Source: Streptomyces tendae
GTDB lineage: Bacteria > Actinomycetota > Actinomycetes > Streptomycetales > Streptomycetaceae
Assembly (NCBI RefSeq): GCF_008632955.1
Contig: NZ_CP043959.1
Coordinates: forward strand, 5,890,001 to 5,954,000
Length of the DNA stretch: 64,000 bases
Reading direction: 5' to 3'
Shown here: piece after piece, positions 49,034-57,496 of the stretch
Layout of the letters: each line of letters starts with the position of its first letter
Numbering within the stretch: position 1 is the first letter of the stretch
Program-made: the position numbers and the translations under genes
The notes under the pieces: generated by a model
What the model was told of the DNA's origin: nothing
What the model saw: the letters and a program-made list of their open reading frames with translations, nothing else
The model's database searches: none

Positions 49034-50650
49034 ATGCATGAGGCACCGGAGCTTCACAGCGCGGCCGATCCCGCGTCGGAGGCCTTTCGGGCCAACGAGG
49101 AGGCGCACCGCGCCCTCGTCGAGGAGCTGCGCGGCAAGCTGGCCGCGGCGGCGCTCGGCGGCGGCGAGCGGGCGCGCGCCCGCCACACGGCGCGCGGGAA
49201 GCTGCTCCCGCGCGACCGGGTGGACACCCTCCTCGACCCCGGCTCACCCTTCCTGGAGCTGGCCCCGCTGGCGGCGGACGGGCTGTACGACGGACAGGCC
49301 CCGGCGGCCGGCGTGATCGCCGGGATCGGCCGGGTCGCCGGCCGCGAGTGCGTGGTCGTCGCCAACGACGCCACCGTCAAGGGCGGCACGTACTACCCGA
49401 TGACCGTGAAGAAGCACCTGCGTGCGCAGGAGGTGGCCCTGGACAACCGGCTGCCCTGCGTCTACCTGGTGGACTCCGGCGGGGCCTTCCTGCCGATGCA
49501 GGACGAGGTCTTCCCGGACCGGGACCACTTCGGCCGCATCTTCTACAACCAGGCCCGCATGTCCGGCGCCGGCATCCCGCAGATCGCGGCGGTGCTCGGC
49601 TCCTGCACGGCGGGCGGCGCGTACGTGCCGGCGATGAGCGACGAGGCGGTGATCGTGCGGGGCCAGGGCACGATCTTCCTCGGCGGTCCGCCGCTGGTGA
49701 AGGCGGCCACCGGCGAGGTGGTCACGGCGGAGGAGCTGGGCGGCGGCGAGGTCCACTCGCGGGTGTCCGGGGTGACCGACCACCTCGCCGAGGACGACGC
49801 GCACGCGCTGAGGATCGTGCGCCAGATCGTCTCCACGCTCCCCGGACGCGGCGAGCTGCCCTGGCGGGTGGAGCCGGTCGCCGAGCCCAAGGTGGACCCG
49901 GCCGGGCTGTACGGCGCGGTGCCGGTCGACTCCCGCACCCCCTACGACGTCCGCGAGATCATCGCCCGGATCACCGACGCCTCCCGGTTCGCCGAGTTCA
50001 AGGCGGAGTTCGGGCAGACCCTGGTCACCGGCTTCGCGCACATCCACGGCCACCCGGTGGGGATCGTCGCGAACAACGGCATCCTGTTCTCCGAGTCCGC
50101 CCAGAAGGGCGCCCACTTCATCGAGTTGTGCGACCAGCGCGGCATCCCGCTGCTGTTCCTGCAGAACATCTCGGGCTTCATGGTGGGCAAGGACTACGAG
50201 GCGGGCGGCATCGCCAAGCACGGCGCCAAGATGGTCACGGCGGTCGCCTGCACCCGCGTGCCGAAGCTGACCGTCGTGGTCGGCGGGTCCTACGGCGCGG
50301 GCAACTACTCGATGTGCGGGCGGGCGTACTCGCCCCGCTTCCTGTGGATGTGGCCGAACGCCAAGATCTCGGTGATGGGCGGCGAGCAGGCCGCCTCGGT
50401 CCTCGCGACGGTCAAGCGGGACCAGCTGGAGGCGCGCGGCGAGGAGTGGCCCGCGGCGGACGAGGACGCCTTCAAGGCCCCGATCCGCGCCCAGTACGAG
50501 CAGCAGGGGAACGCCTACTACGCGACGGCCCGGCTGTGGGACGACGGCGTGATCGACCCGATGGAGACCCGGCAGGTGCTGGGACTGGCCCTGACCGCGT
50601 GCGCCAACGCGCCCCTGGGTGACCCCCAGTTCGGCGTCTTCCGGATGTGA
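49034..50650 (+). CDS. mccB: Methylcrotonyl-CoA carboxylase beta (carboxyltransferase) subunit
   Basis: A 538-residue acyl-CoA carboxylase beta subunit that transfers carboxyl from biotin to the acyl-CoA. The N- and C-terminal crotonase-like halves are visible; TARGKLLPRDRVDTLLDPGSPFLEL is the conserved N-terminal block, VYLVDSGGAFLPMQDEVFPD and GAGIPQIAAVLGSCTAGGAYVPAMSDEA give oxyanion-hole segments, and GKDYEAGGIAKHGAKMVTAV plus GGSYGAGNYSMCGRAYSPRFLW lie in the C half; these last blocks are characteristic of MCC and geranyl-CoA carboxylases rather than propionyl-CoA carboxylases. It starts an operon with the alpha subunit, HMG-CoA lyase and AcdH, which supports 3-methylcrotonyl-CoA as substrate in leucine breakdown. 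Confidence 0.9.
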   Translation: MHEAPELHSAADPASEAFRANEEAHRALVEELRGKLAAAALGGGERARARHTARGKLLPRDRVDTLLDPGSPFLELAPLAADGLYDGQAPAAGVIAGIGRVAGRECVVVANDATVKGGTYYPMTVKKHLRAQEVALDNRLPCVYLVDSGGAFLPMQDEVFPDRDHFGRIFYNQARMSGAGIPQIAAVLGSCTAGGAYVPAMSDEAVIVRGQGTIFLGGPPLVKAATGEVVTAEELGGGEVHSRVSGVTDHLAEDDAHALRIVRQIVSTLPGRGELPWRVEPVAEPKVDPAGLYGAVPVDSRTPYDVREIIARITDASRFAEFKAEFGQTLVTGFAHIHGHPVGIVANNGILFSESAQKGAHFIELCDQRGIPLLFLQNISGFMVGKDYEAGGIAKHGAKMVTAVACTRVPKLTVVVGGSYGAGNYSMCGRAYSPRFLWMWPNAKISVMGGEQAASVLATVKRDQLEARGEEWPAADEDAFKAPIRAQYEQQGNAYYATARLWDDGVIDPMETRQVLGLALTACANAPLGDPQFGVFRM

Positions 50651-50664
50651 GGGGACCCCTGACG

Positions 50665-52701
50665 ATGACTGATCAGATGTTCGACACGGTACTGGTGGCC
50701 AACCGGGGTGAGATCGCCGTCCGTGTCGTGCGCACCCTGCGGACGCTGGGCGTGCGCTCGGTGGCTGTGTACTCCGACGCGGACGCCGGCGCCCGGCACG
50801 TCCGGGAGGCCGACACGGCGGTGCGGATCGGGCCGGCGCCGGCCGCGGAGAGCTACCTGTCGGTGGAGCGGCTGCTGGAGGCGGCCGCCCGCACCGGCGC
50901 GCGGGCGGTGCACCCGGGGTACGGCTTCCTCGCCGAGAACGCGGAGTTCGCGCGGGCCTGCGAGGCGGCTGGGCTCGCGTTCATCGGACCCACGGCGGAC
51001 GCGATCGCGCTGATGGGCGACAAGATCCGCGCGAAGGAGACGGTGAAGGCGGCCGGGGTGCCGGTGGTGCCCGGCTCCAGCGGCAGCGGGCTGACGGACG
51101 CGCAGCTCGTCGACGCGGCGCGGGAGATCGGCATGCCGGTGCTGCTGAAGCCGTCGGCGGGCGGCGGCGGCAAGGGCATGCGCCTGGTGCGGGACGAGGC
51201 GAGGCTGGCGGAGGAGATCGCCGCCGCCCGGCGCGAGGCCCGCGCCTCCTTCGGCGACGACACGCTGCTGGTGGAGCGGTGGATCGACCGGCCCCGGCAC
51301 ATCGAGATCCAGGTGCTGGCCGACGGCCACGGGAACGTGGTGCACCTGGGCGAGCGCGAGTGCTCCCTCCAGCGGCGCCACCAGAAGATCATCGAGGAGG
51401 CGCCGAGCGTCCTCCTCGACGAGAAGACGCGGGCGGCGATGGGCGAGGCGGCCGTGCAGGCGGCCCGATCCTGCGGCTACCGGGGCGCGGGCACGGTGGA
51501 GTTCATCGTGCCGGGCGGCGACCCGTCCCAGTACTACTTCATGGAGATGAACACCCGGCTCCAGGTGGAGCACCCGGTGACCGAACTCGTCACGGGGCTC
51601 GACCTGGTGGAGTGGCAGCTGCGGGTCGCGGCGGGCGAACGGCTGGCGTTCGGACAGGACGACGTCCGGCTGACCGGGCACGCGGTCGAGGCGCGCCTGT
51701 GCGCCGAGGACCCGGCGCGCGGCTTCCTGCCGTCCGGCGGCACGGTGCTGCGGCTGCGTGAGCCGCAGGGCGACGGCGTGCGCACCGACTCCGGGCTCAC
51801 CGAGGGCACGGAGGTCGGCAGCCTCTACGACCCGATGCTCTCCAAGGTCATCGCGTACGGCCCCGACCGGGCGACCGCGCTGCGCAGGCTGCGGGCCGCG
51901 CTCGCGGGGACGGTGACGCTGGGCGTGCAGACCAACGCGGGCTTCCTGCGGCGGCTGCTGGCGCATCCGGCGGTGGTGTCCGGCGAGCTGGACACCGGGC
52001 TGGTCGAGCGCGAGGTGGACTCCCTGGTCACGGACGAGGTGCCGGCCGAGGTGTACGCGGCGGCGGCGCTGCTCCGCCAGGCCGCCCTCGCGCCCGCCGC
52101 GGGCCCCGGCTGGAGCGACCCGTTCGACGCCGCGGACGGCTGGCGGATGGGCGGCGGCCGGGTGTGGACCGCGCACCACCTGCGGGTGGCGGGCCACGAC
52201 CCGGTGACCGTGCGGGTGCGCCCCACCGCCGACGGCGGCACGGAGCTGCTGCTGCCCGGCGCGGACACCCCGTTGCGGGCGTCCGCCGGGCCGCTCGACG
52301 GGCACCGGTTCACCTGCGCCCTGGACGGTGTCGCGCACACCTTCGCCGCCCTGCCGGACGGCACCTGGCTGGGCCGGGACGGCGACGCCTGGCAGGTCCG
52401 CCACCACGACCCGGTGGCCGCGTCCCTCACCCGGGCGGGCCAGGCCGGCGCCGACTCGCTGACCGCGCCGATGCCGGGCACGGTGACGGTGGTGAAGGTC
52501 GCCGTCGGCGACGAGGTGGACGCGGGCCAGAGTCTGCTGGTGGTGGAGGCGATGAAGATGGAGCACGTCATCTCCGCCCCGCACGCCGGCACGGTCACCG
52601 AACTGGACGTGTCCCCGGGCGCGACGGTCGCCATGGACCAGGTCCTCGCGGTCATCGCGCCCGTGGACGCCGGGGAACCCGCGGAAGGGGAGACGGCATG
52701 A
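50665..52701 (+). CDS. mccA: Methylcrotonyl-CoA carboxylase alpha (biotin) subunit
   Basis: A 678-residue biotin-dependent subunit. The biotin carboxylase domain (about 1-450) shows FDTVLVANRGEIAVRVVRTL, KPSAGGGGKGMRLV (ATP-grasp glycine loop), MEMNTRLQVEHPVTE and the helix-strand pattern of the C-terminal lid. A short linker domain follows, and the biotinyl domain ends the protein with VVEAMKMEHVISAP, where Lys is biotinylated. The ATG at 50665 is favoured over a GTG at 50647 since GAGGGG then sits upstream. It overlaps the HMG-CoA lyase start by 4 bp (ATGA). It carboxylates biotin with bicarbonate and ATP for the beta subunit. Confidence 0.92.
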   Translation: MTDQMFDTVLVANRGEIAVRVVRTLRTLGVRSVAVYSDADAGARHVREADTAVRIGPAPAAESYLSVERLLEAAARTGARAVHPGYGFLAENAEFARACEAAGLAFIGPTADAIALMGDKIRAKETVKAAGVPVVPGSSGSGLTDAQLVDAAREIGMPVLLKPSAGGGGKGMRLVRDEARLAEEIAAARREARASFGDDTLLVERWIDRPRHIEIQVLADGHGNVVHLGERECSLQRRHQKIIEEAPSVLLDEKTRAAMGEAAVQAARSCGYRGAGTVEFIVPGGDPSQYYFMEMNTRLQVEHPVTELVTGLDLVEWQLRVAAGERLAFGQDDVRLTGHAVEARLCAEDPARGFLPSGGTVLRLREPQGDGVRTDSGLTEGTEVGSLYDPMLSKVIAYGPDRATALRRLRAALAGTVTLGVQTNAGFLRRLLAHPAVVSGELDTGLVEREVDSLVTDEVPAEVYAAAALLRQAALAPAAGPGWSDPFDAADGWRMGGGRVWTAHHLRVAGHDPVTVRVRPTADGGTELLLPGADTPLRASAGPLDGHRFTCALDGVAHTFAALPDGTWLGRDGDAWQVRHHDPVAASLTRAGQAGADSLTAPMPGTVTVVKVAVGDEVDAGQSLLVVEAMKMEHVISAPHAGTVTELDVSPGATVAMDQVLAVIAPVDAGEPAEGETA

Positions 52702-53645
52702 ACGCGAGCGAGCTGGGCCTGCCGACGGCCGTGCCGGCCGAGGGGCTGCCCGCGCGGGTGCGGATCCACGAGGTGGGCGCCCGCGACGGCCTGCAGAACG
52801 AGAAGGCGACCGTCCCGACGGCCGTGAAGGCGGAGTTCGTCCGCCGGCTGGCGGGCACCGGTCTGACCACGATCGAGGCGACGAGCTTCGTGCACCCCAA
52901 GTGGGTGCCGCAGCTCGCGGACGCCGAGGAGCTGTACCCGGCGGTGTCCGGCCTGCCGGTGGAACTGCCGGTGCTGGTGCCCAACGAGCGCGGCCTGGAC
53001 CGCGCGCTGGCGCTGGGCGCCCGCCGGGTGGCGGTGTTCGCCAGCGCCACGGAGTCCTTCGCCAAGGCCAACCTCAACCGCACGGTGGACGAGGCGCTGG
53101 CCATGTTCGAGCCGGTGGTGGCCCGCGCGAAGGAGCGGGGCGTCCACGTACGCGGCTACCTCTCCATGTGCTTCGGCGACCCCTGGGAGGGCGCGGTCCC
53201 GGTCGCCCAGGTGGTGCGGGTGTGCCGGGCGCTGCTCGACATGGGCTGTGACGAGCTGAGCCTGGGCGACACGATCGGGGTGGCGACCCCGGGCCATGTG
53301 ACCGCCCTGATCGGAGCACTCAGGGAGGCGGGCGTGCCCGTCCCCGCGCTGGGCGTGCACTTCCACGACACCTACGGGCAGGCCCTGTCCAACACGCTGG
53401 CCGCCCTCCAGCAGGGCGTCACCACGGTGGACGCCTCCGCCGGCGGACTGGGCGGCTGCCCCTACGCGAAGTCGGCCACCGGCAATCTCGCCACCGAGGA
53501 CCTGGTGTGGATGCTGCGGGGCCTCGGCATCGACACCGGCGTCGACCTCGGCCGTCTGGTCGCCACAAGCGTCTGGATGGCCGCCCACCTGGGCCGACCC
53601 AGCCCGTCCCGCACCGTACGAGCCCTCTCCCACCAGGAGCAGTGA
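52698..53645 (+). CDS. hmgL: Hydroxymethylglutaryl-CoA lyase
   Basis: A 315-residue TIM-barrel lyase that splits HMG-CoA into acetoacetate and acetyl-CoA, the last step of leucine degradation. RIHEVGARDGLQNEKATVPT carries the catalytic Arg-Asp pair, ELSLGDTIGVATPGHV the metal/active-site strand, HFHDTYGQALSNTLAAL the His-x-His-like metal ligands and GLGGCPYAKSATGNLATEDL the signature with the active-site Cys. It is translationally coupled to the MCC alpha gene and followed 4 bp later by acdH. All diagnostic residues are present. Confidence 0.95.
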   Translation: MNASELGLPTAVPAEGLPARVRIHEVGARDGLQNEKATVPTAVKAEFVRRLAGTGLTTIEATSFVHPKWVPQLADAEELYPAVSGLPVELPVLVPNERGLDRALALGARRVAVFASATESFAKANLNRTVDEALAMFEPVVARAKERGVHVRGYLSMCFGDPWEGAVPVAQVVRVCRALLDMGCDELSLGDTIGVATPGHVTALIGALREAGVPVPALGVHFHDTYGQALSNTLAALQQGVTTVDASAGGLGGCPYAKSATGNLATEDLVWMLRGLGIDTGVDLGRLVATSVWMAAHLGRPSPSRTVRALSHQEQ

Positions 53646-53649
53646 CGAC

Positions 53650-54810
53650 ATGGACCACAAGCTCTCCCCCGAGCTCGAAGAACTCCGCCGCACGGTCGAG
53701 GAGTTCGCCCACGACGTGGTGGCGCCGAAGATCGGCGACTTCTACGAGCGGCACGAGTTCCCGTACGAGATCGTCCGGGAGATGGGCCGCATGGGCCTGT
53801 TCGGCCTGCCGTTCCCGGAGGAGTACGGCGGCATGGGCGGCGACTACTTCGCGCTCGGCGTGGCCCTGGAGGAACTCGCCCGGGTGGACTCCTCGGTGGC
53901 CATCACCCTGGAGGCGGGCGTCTCGCTGGGCGCCATGCCGCTGCACCTGTTCGGCACCGAGGAGCAGAAGCGCGAGTGGCTGCCCCGGCTCTGCTCGGGC
54001 GAGATCCTCGGCGCGTTCGGGCTGACCGAGCCGGACGGCGGCAGCGACGCGGGCGCGACCCGGACGACGGCCCGGCTGGACGCGTCGACCAACGAGTGGG
54101 TCATCAACGGCTCCAAGTGCTTCATCACCAACTCGGGCACGGACATCACCGGGCTGGTGACGGTCACCGCGGTCACCGGCCGCAAGCCCGACGGCAAGCC
54201 CTTGATCTCGGCGATCATCGTGCCGTCCGGCACTCCCGGCTTCACGGTGGCCGCCCCGTACTCCAAGGTCGGCTGGAACGCCTCGGACACCCGCGAGCTG
54301 TCGTTCCAGGACGTCCGCGTCCCGGCGGCGAACCTGCTGGGCGAAGAGGGCCGTGGCTACGCGCAGTTCCTGCGCATCCTCGACGAGGGCCGCATCGCCA
54401 TCGCCGCGCTCGGCACGGGGCTCGCGCAGGGCTGTGTGGACGAGTCGGTGAAGTACGCCAGGGAACGGCACGCGTTCGGGCGTCCGATCGGCTCCAACCA
54501 GGCGATCCAGTTCAAGATCGCGGACATGGAGATGAAGGCGCACACGGCGCGCCTGGCGTGGCGGGACGCGGCCAGCCGGCTGGTCGCGGGCGAGCCCTTC
54601 AAGAAGGAGGCGGCGCTGGCGAAGCTGTACTCCTCCACGGTGGCCGTGGACAACGCCCGTGACGCCACGCAGATCCACGGCGGCTACGGCTTCATGAACG
54701 AGTACCCGGTGGCCCGCATGTGGCGCGACTCGAAGATCCTGGAGATCGGCGAGGGCACCAGCGAGGTCCAGCGCATGCTCATCGCCCGCGAGTTGGGTCT
54801 GACGGGCTGA
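53650..54810 (+). CDS. acdH: Acyl-CoA dehydrogenase AcdH (branched short-chain)
   Basis: A 386-residue FAD-dependent acyl-CoA dehydrogenase at the end of the leucine operon. ILGAFGLTEPDGGSDAGATR and YGFMNEYPVARMWRDSKILEIGEGTSEVQ contain the family signatures. The overall sequence resembles isovaleryl-CoA dehydrogenase (EIGxGTSEV), yet it has Glu in the MCAD/SCAD catalytic position (GEGTSE) and Gly in the helix-G position used by isovaleryl-CoA dehydrogenase (LDEGRIAIA). So chemistry is SCAD-type while phylogenetic context is isovaleryl-like. AcdH proteins of streptomycetes are known to act in valine, isoleucine and leucine catabolism and to supply short branched acyl-CoA. It starts 4 bp after hmgL. 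Confidence 0.9.
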   Translation: MDHKLSPELEELRRTVEEFAHDVVAPKIGDFYERHEFPYEIVREMGRMGLFGLPFPEEYGGMGGDYFALGVALEELARVDSSVAITLEAGVSLGAMPLHLFGTEEQKREWLPRLCSGEILGAFGLTEPDGGSDAGATRTTARLDASTNEWVINGSKCFITNSGTDITGLVTVTAVTGRKPDGKPLISAIIVPSGTPGFTVAAPYSKVGWNASDTRELSFQDVRVPAANLLGEEGRGYAQFLRILDEGRIAIAALGTGLAQGCVDESVKYARERHAFGRPIGSNQAIQFKIADMEMKAHTARLAWRDAASRLVAGEPFKKEAALAKLYSSTVAVDNARDATQIHGGYGFMNEYPVARMWRDSKILEIGEGTSEVQRMLIARELGLTG

Positions 54811-54878
54811 TCCCAGGACCGGCAGGGCGTCGGGCACGCGTCGGGCACGACGCGGGCCCGTCGCCGTGGCCGGGTGTC

Positions 54879-55214
54879 TCAGCCCTCGACCAGGTACATC
54901 AGCGCCGCCAGGGCCGGCAGCGGAGTCAGGAGCAGCCCCGATCCGACCACCCAGTGGCGGCACTTGGACGCGCCCGTGCCGCGCCGCACCAGGACGTTGG
55001 CGGGGATCCACAGCCCGATCAGGACCGCCCACGGCGGGAGCAGGAGCCGGAGCCGGCCCGCCAGGTCGTCCGCGGCCCCGCCGGAGGCGGACTCCGTGCC
55101 GGCGGACAGAAGACTCAGCACGAAGAGCGCCGTCAGCCACAGCGGTACGACGGCGAGGACACCGAGGACCAGATTGACGGCCGCGGTGGGCCCCCACTTA
55201 CGGACCACGTCCAT
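54879..55214 (-). CDS. Small membrane protein, unknown function
   Basis: A 111-residue protein with three predicted membrane helices (about residues 10-36, 60-78 and 90-109), an Asp/Ser/Gly-rich external loop (SAGTESASGGAADD) and a short basic segment (RRGTGASKCRHW). No signature is recognised. It lies between acdH and the iron-regulated desE gene and is convergent with acdH. Codon bias is normal. It is transcribed away from the desE iron box, so it is not obviously part of the siderophore system. Confidence 0.65.
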   Translation of the reverse strand: MDVVRKWGPTAAVNLVLGVLAVVPLWLTALFVLSLLSAGTESASGGAADDLAGRLRLLLPPWAVLIGLWIPANVLVRRGTGASKCRHWVVGSGLLLTPLPALAALMYLVEG

Positions 55215-55310
55215 GCCCGAACCCCCTTCGCGTGACCGGTGTCACGGTACAGGGCGGGCATTTCGGCATCCCCCGCAGGGATACGCACCGGACGCCCTCT
55301 GGACAGATCG

Positions 55311-55329
55311 TTTGGTTAGGCTAACCTAA
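55311..55329. promoter_or_regulatory. Iron box upstream of desE
   Basis: TTTGGTTAGGCTAACCTAA matches the DmdR/IdeR consensus TTAGGTTAGGCTAACCTAA at 18 of 19 bases. It lies 46 bp before the desE start, where ferrous-iron-loaded repressor would block transcription. The second iron box of the cluster is at 57424. Confidence 0.92.
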
Positions 55330-55374
55330 CGCTGTTTGTACACCGGTCCCGTACGCACGAAAGCAGACCCTTCC

Positions 55375-56421
55375 ATGTCGAACGCCACAACCGCCCGCTT
55401 CTCCCGTCGCGGACTGCTCGCCGCCGGTGGTGCCCTCGGGCTCGGCGCCGTCCTCACCGCCTGCGGGGACGACAAGAAGGACGGCGGCGCGGACACGAAG
55501 GGGTCCGGCGACACCAAGTCCGGCCCGTGGTCCTTCAAGGACGACCGCGGCACCACCGTGAAGCTCGACAAGGCGCCCGCCAGCATCGTCGCGTTCACCG
55601 GTGTCGCCGCCGCGCTGTACGACTACGGCATCGAGGTCAAGGGCGTGTTCGGCCCGACCACGACCAAGGACGGCAAGGCCGACGTCCAGGCCGGCGACAT
55701 GGACGTCAGCAAGGTGACGGTCCTGGGCAACGTCTGGGACCAGTTCAACGTCGAGAAGTACGCGGCCCTCGCGCCCGACGTCCTGATCTCCACGATGTTC
55801 GACGACGCCGGCACCCTCTGGTACGTCCCCGAGGCGTCCAAGGACAAGATCGCCAAGCTCGCGCCCAGCGTCGGCATCTCCGTCTTCGACCGTCAGCTGA
55901 CCGGCCCGCTCCAGCGGATGTGGGAGCTGGCCGAGTCGCTCGGCGCCGACATGAAGGACACCAGGATCACGGAGGCCAAGAAGCGCTTCGAGGCCGCCTC
56001 GGAGCGGCTGCGCAAGGCCGCCAAGGCCAAGCCCGAGATCAAGGTGCTGGTCGGCTCGGCGAGCCCGGAGCTGTTCTACGTCTCGGGCACCAACCTCTCC
56101 GTCGACCTGGAGTACTTCAAGGCCCTCGGCGTGAACTTCGTGGAGCCCACGGAGGAGGCCAAGAAGCCCACCGGCGGCTGGTTCGAGAGCCTCAGCTGGG
56201 AGAACGTCGACAAGCACAAGGCCGACGTGATCCTGATGGACGACCGCAGCTCGGCCATCCAGCCCGCCGACATCACCGAGGCGACCTGGAAGCAGCTGCC
56301 CGCCGTCAAGGCCGGCCAGGTCATCGCCCGGTCCACCGAGCCGATCCTGTCCTACGACAAGTGCGTGGCGCCGGTGGAGGCGCTCGCCGAGGCCATCGAG
56401 AAGGCCAAGAAGGTCAGCTGA
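55375..56421 (+). CDS. desE: DesE, ferrioxamine-binding lipoprotein
   Basis: A 348-residue siderophore-binding protein. The signal carries both a Tat-type Arg-Arg (SRRGLLAAGG, residues 10-19) and a lipobox LTAC with Cys30 (LGAVLTACGDD), so it is an exported lipoprotein. After an Asp/Lys/Gly-rich spacer, the class III periplasmic-binding fold follows (TTVKLDKAPASIVAFTGVAA, then YAALAPDVLISTMFDDAGTL, FDRQLTGPLQRMWELAESLG). The ATG at 55375 has only a weak ribosome site; an upstream TTG has none. An iron box precedes it. By family and context it delivers ferrioxamine B/E to an uptake permease not encoded in this window. Confidence 0.93.
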   Translation: MSNATTARFSRRGLLAAGGALGLGAVLTACGDDKKDGGADTKGSGDTKSGPWSFKDDRGTTVKLDKAPASIVAFTGVAAALYDYGIEVKGVFGPTTTKDGKADVQAGDMDVSKVTVLGNVWDQFNVEKYAALAPDVLISTMFDDAGTLWYVPEASKDKIAKLAPSVGISVFDRQLTGPLQRMWELAESLGADMKDTRITEAKKRFEAASERLRKAAKAKPEIKVLVGSASPELFYVSGTNLSVDLEYFKALGVNFVEPTEEAKKPTGGWFESLSWENVDKHKADVILMDDRSSAIQPADITEATWKQLPAVKAGQVIARSTEPILSYDKCVAPVEALAEAIEKAKKVS

Positions 56422-56468
56422 CACCCTGCCCGCAAGGTCCAGCCGCCCCCGACTCGCAGGAGCTCCTC

Positions 56469-57341
56469 GTGACGACTGCCGTGGCCGCCCCGTTCCGATT
56501 CTTCGCCCTCCAGGTCGCCGGGACGCGGCGGCTCGGCCCGTCCCTGGTCCGGGTCACCTTCACCGGGCCGGAGCTGCGCGACTTCCGCTCCGACGGACGC
56601 GACCAGTCCCTGTCGCTGTTCCTGCCCCACCCGGGGCAGGACGAGCCGGTCGTGCCGCTGGAGCTGGGGGACAACTGGTGGCAGGGCTGGCGGGAACTGC
56701 CCGACGACGTACGGGCGGTGATGCGCTCGTACACGCTGCGGGCGCTGCGCACGGACGCCGTGGGGCACACCGCCGAGATCGACGTCGACTTCGTGCTGCA
56801 CGGCGTCACCCCGGAGGCGGGCGCGTCCGCCGCGGCCGGCCCGGCCTCCCGCTGGGCCGCCCGCGCCGCAGTCGGTGACCGGGTGCTGCTGCTCGGCCCC
56901 GCCCTCGCCGACAACCGGGCCATCCGCTTCCGGCCGCCCGAGGGCACCGGCCCGGTGCTGCTGTGGGCGGACGAGACCGCCTTGCCCGCGGCCGCCGCGA
57001 TCCTGGACGCCCTCCCCGCCGGCACCCCCGCCCGGGTCTGGCTGGAGGTGCCGCACGCCGGGGACGTCCAGGACCTGCCGACCGCGGCGGACGCCGAGAT
57101 CACCTGGTTCGTGCGGGAGGGCGCGACCGCCCCGGAGGGCCCTCTGGCCCTGGACGCCGTCCGGCAGGCCGCCCTCCCCTCCCCCGAGCGCGCCTACGTA
57201 TGGATCGCCGGGGAGTCCGGTCACGTCAAGCAGCTGCGCCGGCACTTCGTCCGTGAGCGTGGCATCGACCGCCGACGGGTGACGTTCGTAGGCTACTGGC
57301 GACGTGGACTGACGGAAGAGCAGCTTCGCGAACAGTCTTGA
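56469..57341 (+). CDS. desF: DesF, siderophore-interacting (ferri-siderophore reductase) protein
   Basis: A 290-residue flavin-dependent protein of the siderophore-interacting family. RSYTLRALRT (about residues 87-96) is the FAD-binding RxYT motif, DVDFVLHGVTPEAGASA the flavin-contact segment, VLLLGPALADNRAIRF follows, and the C-terminal block VTFVGYWRRGLTEEQ is typical. GTG start with CAGGAG. It follows desE by 47 bp, so desE and desF form an iron-regulated pair upstream of the biosynthetic genes. The family reduces ferric siderophores so that iron is released in the cytoplasm. Confidence 0.92.
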   Translation: MTTAVAAPFRFFALQVAGTRRLGPSLVRVTFTGPELRDFRSDGRDQSLSLFLPHPGQDEPVVPLELGDNWWQGWRELPDDVRAVMRSYTLRALRTDAVGHTAEIDVDFVLHGVTPEAGASAAAGPASRWAARAAVGDRVLLLGPALADNRAIRFRPPEGTGPVLLWADETALPAAAAILDALPAGTPARVWLEVPHAGDVQDLPTAADAEITWFVREGATAPEGPLALDAVRQAALPSPERAYVWIAGESGHVKQLRRHFVRERGIDRRRVTFVGYWRRGLTEEQLREQS

Positions 57342-57423
57342 GCCATACGGGAGTTGATGTCCCGTCGCATCCCGCGGTGACGTGACGACGGTCACGGTGG
57401 AAACGGGATTGCGGCCAAAAAAG

Positions 57424-57442
57424 TTTGGTTAGGCTTACCTAA
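57424..57442. promoter_or_regulatory. Iron box upstream of desA
   Basis: TTTGGTTAGGCTTACCTAA matches the IdeR/DmdR consensus at 17 of 19 positions. It lies 55 bp upstream of desA and should give iron repression of desABCD separately from desEF. Confidence 0.92.
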
Positions 57443-57496
57443 GTAACGCACTGGCCCGCTCCCCGCACCGGACCGTCCCCACCGGAGGACCCCCAC

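Noticed and set aside
55336..55374. Upstream TTG start for DesE
   Set aside because: It would place 13 extra residues before the Tat signal, has no ribosome site and lies just beyond the iron box.
57381..57396. CGTGAC-GACG-GTCACG hairpin as a desF terminator
   Set aside because: Only six base pairs with no following T tract, close to the iron-box promoter; too weak to annotate as a terminator.
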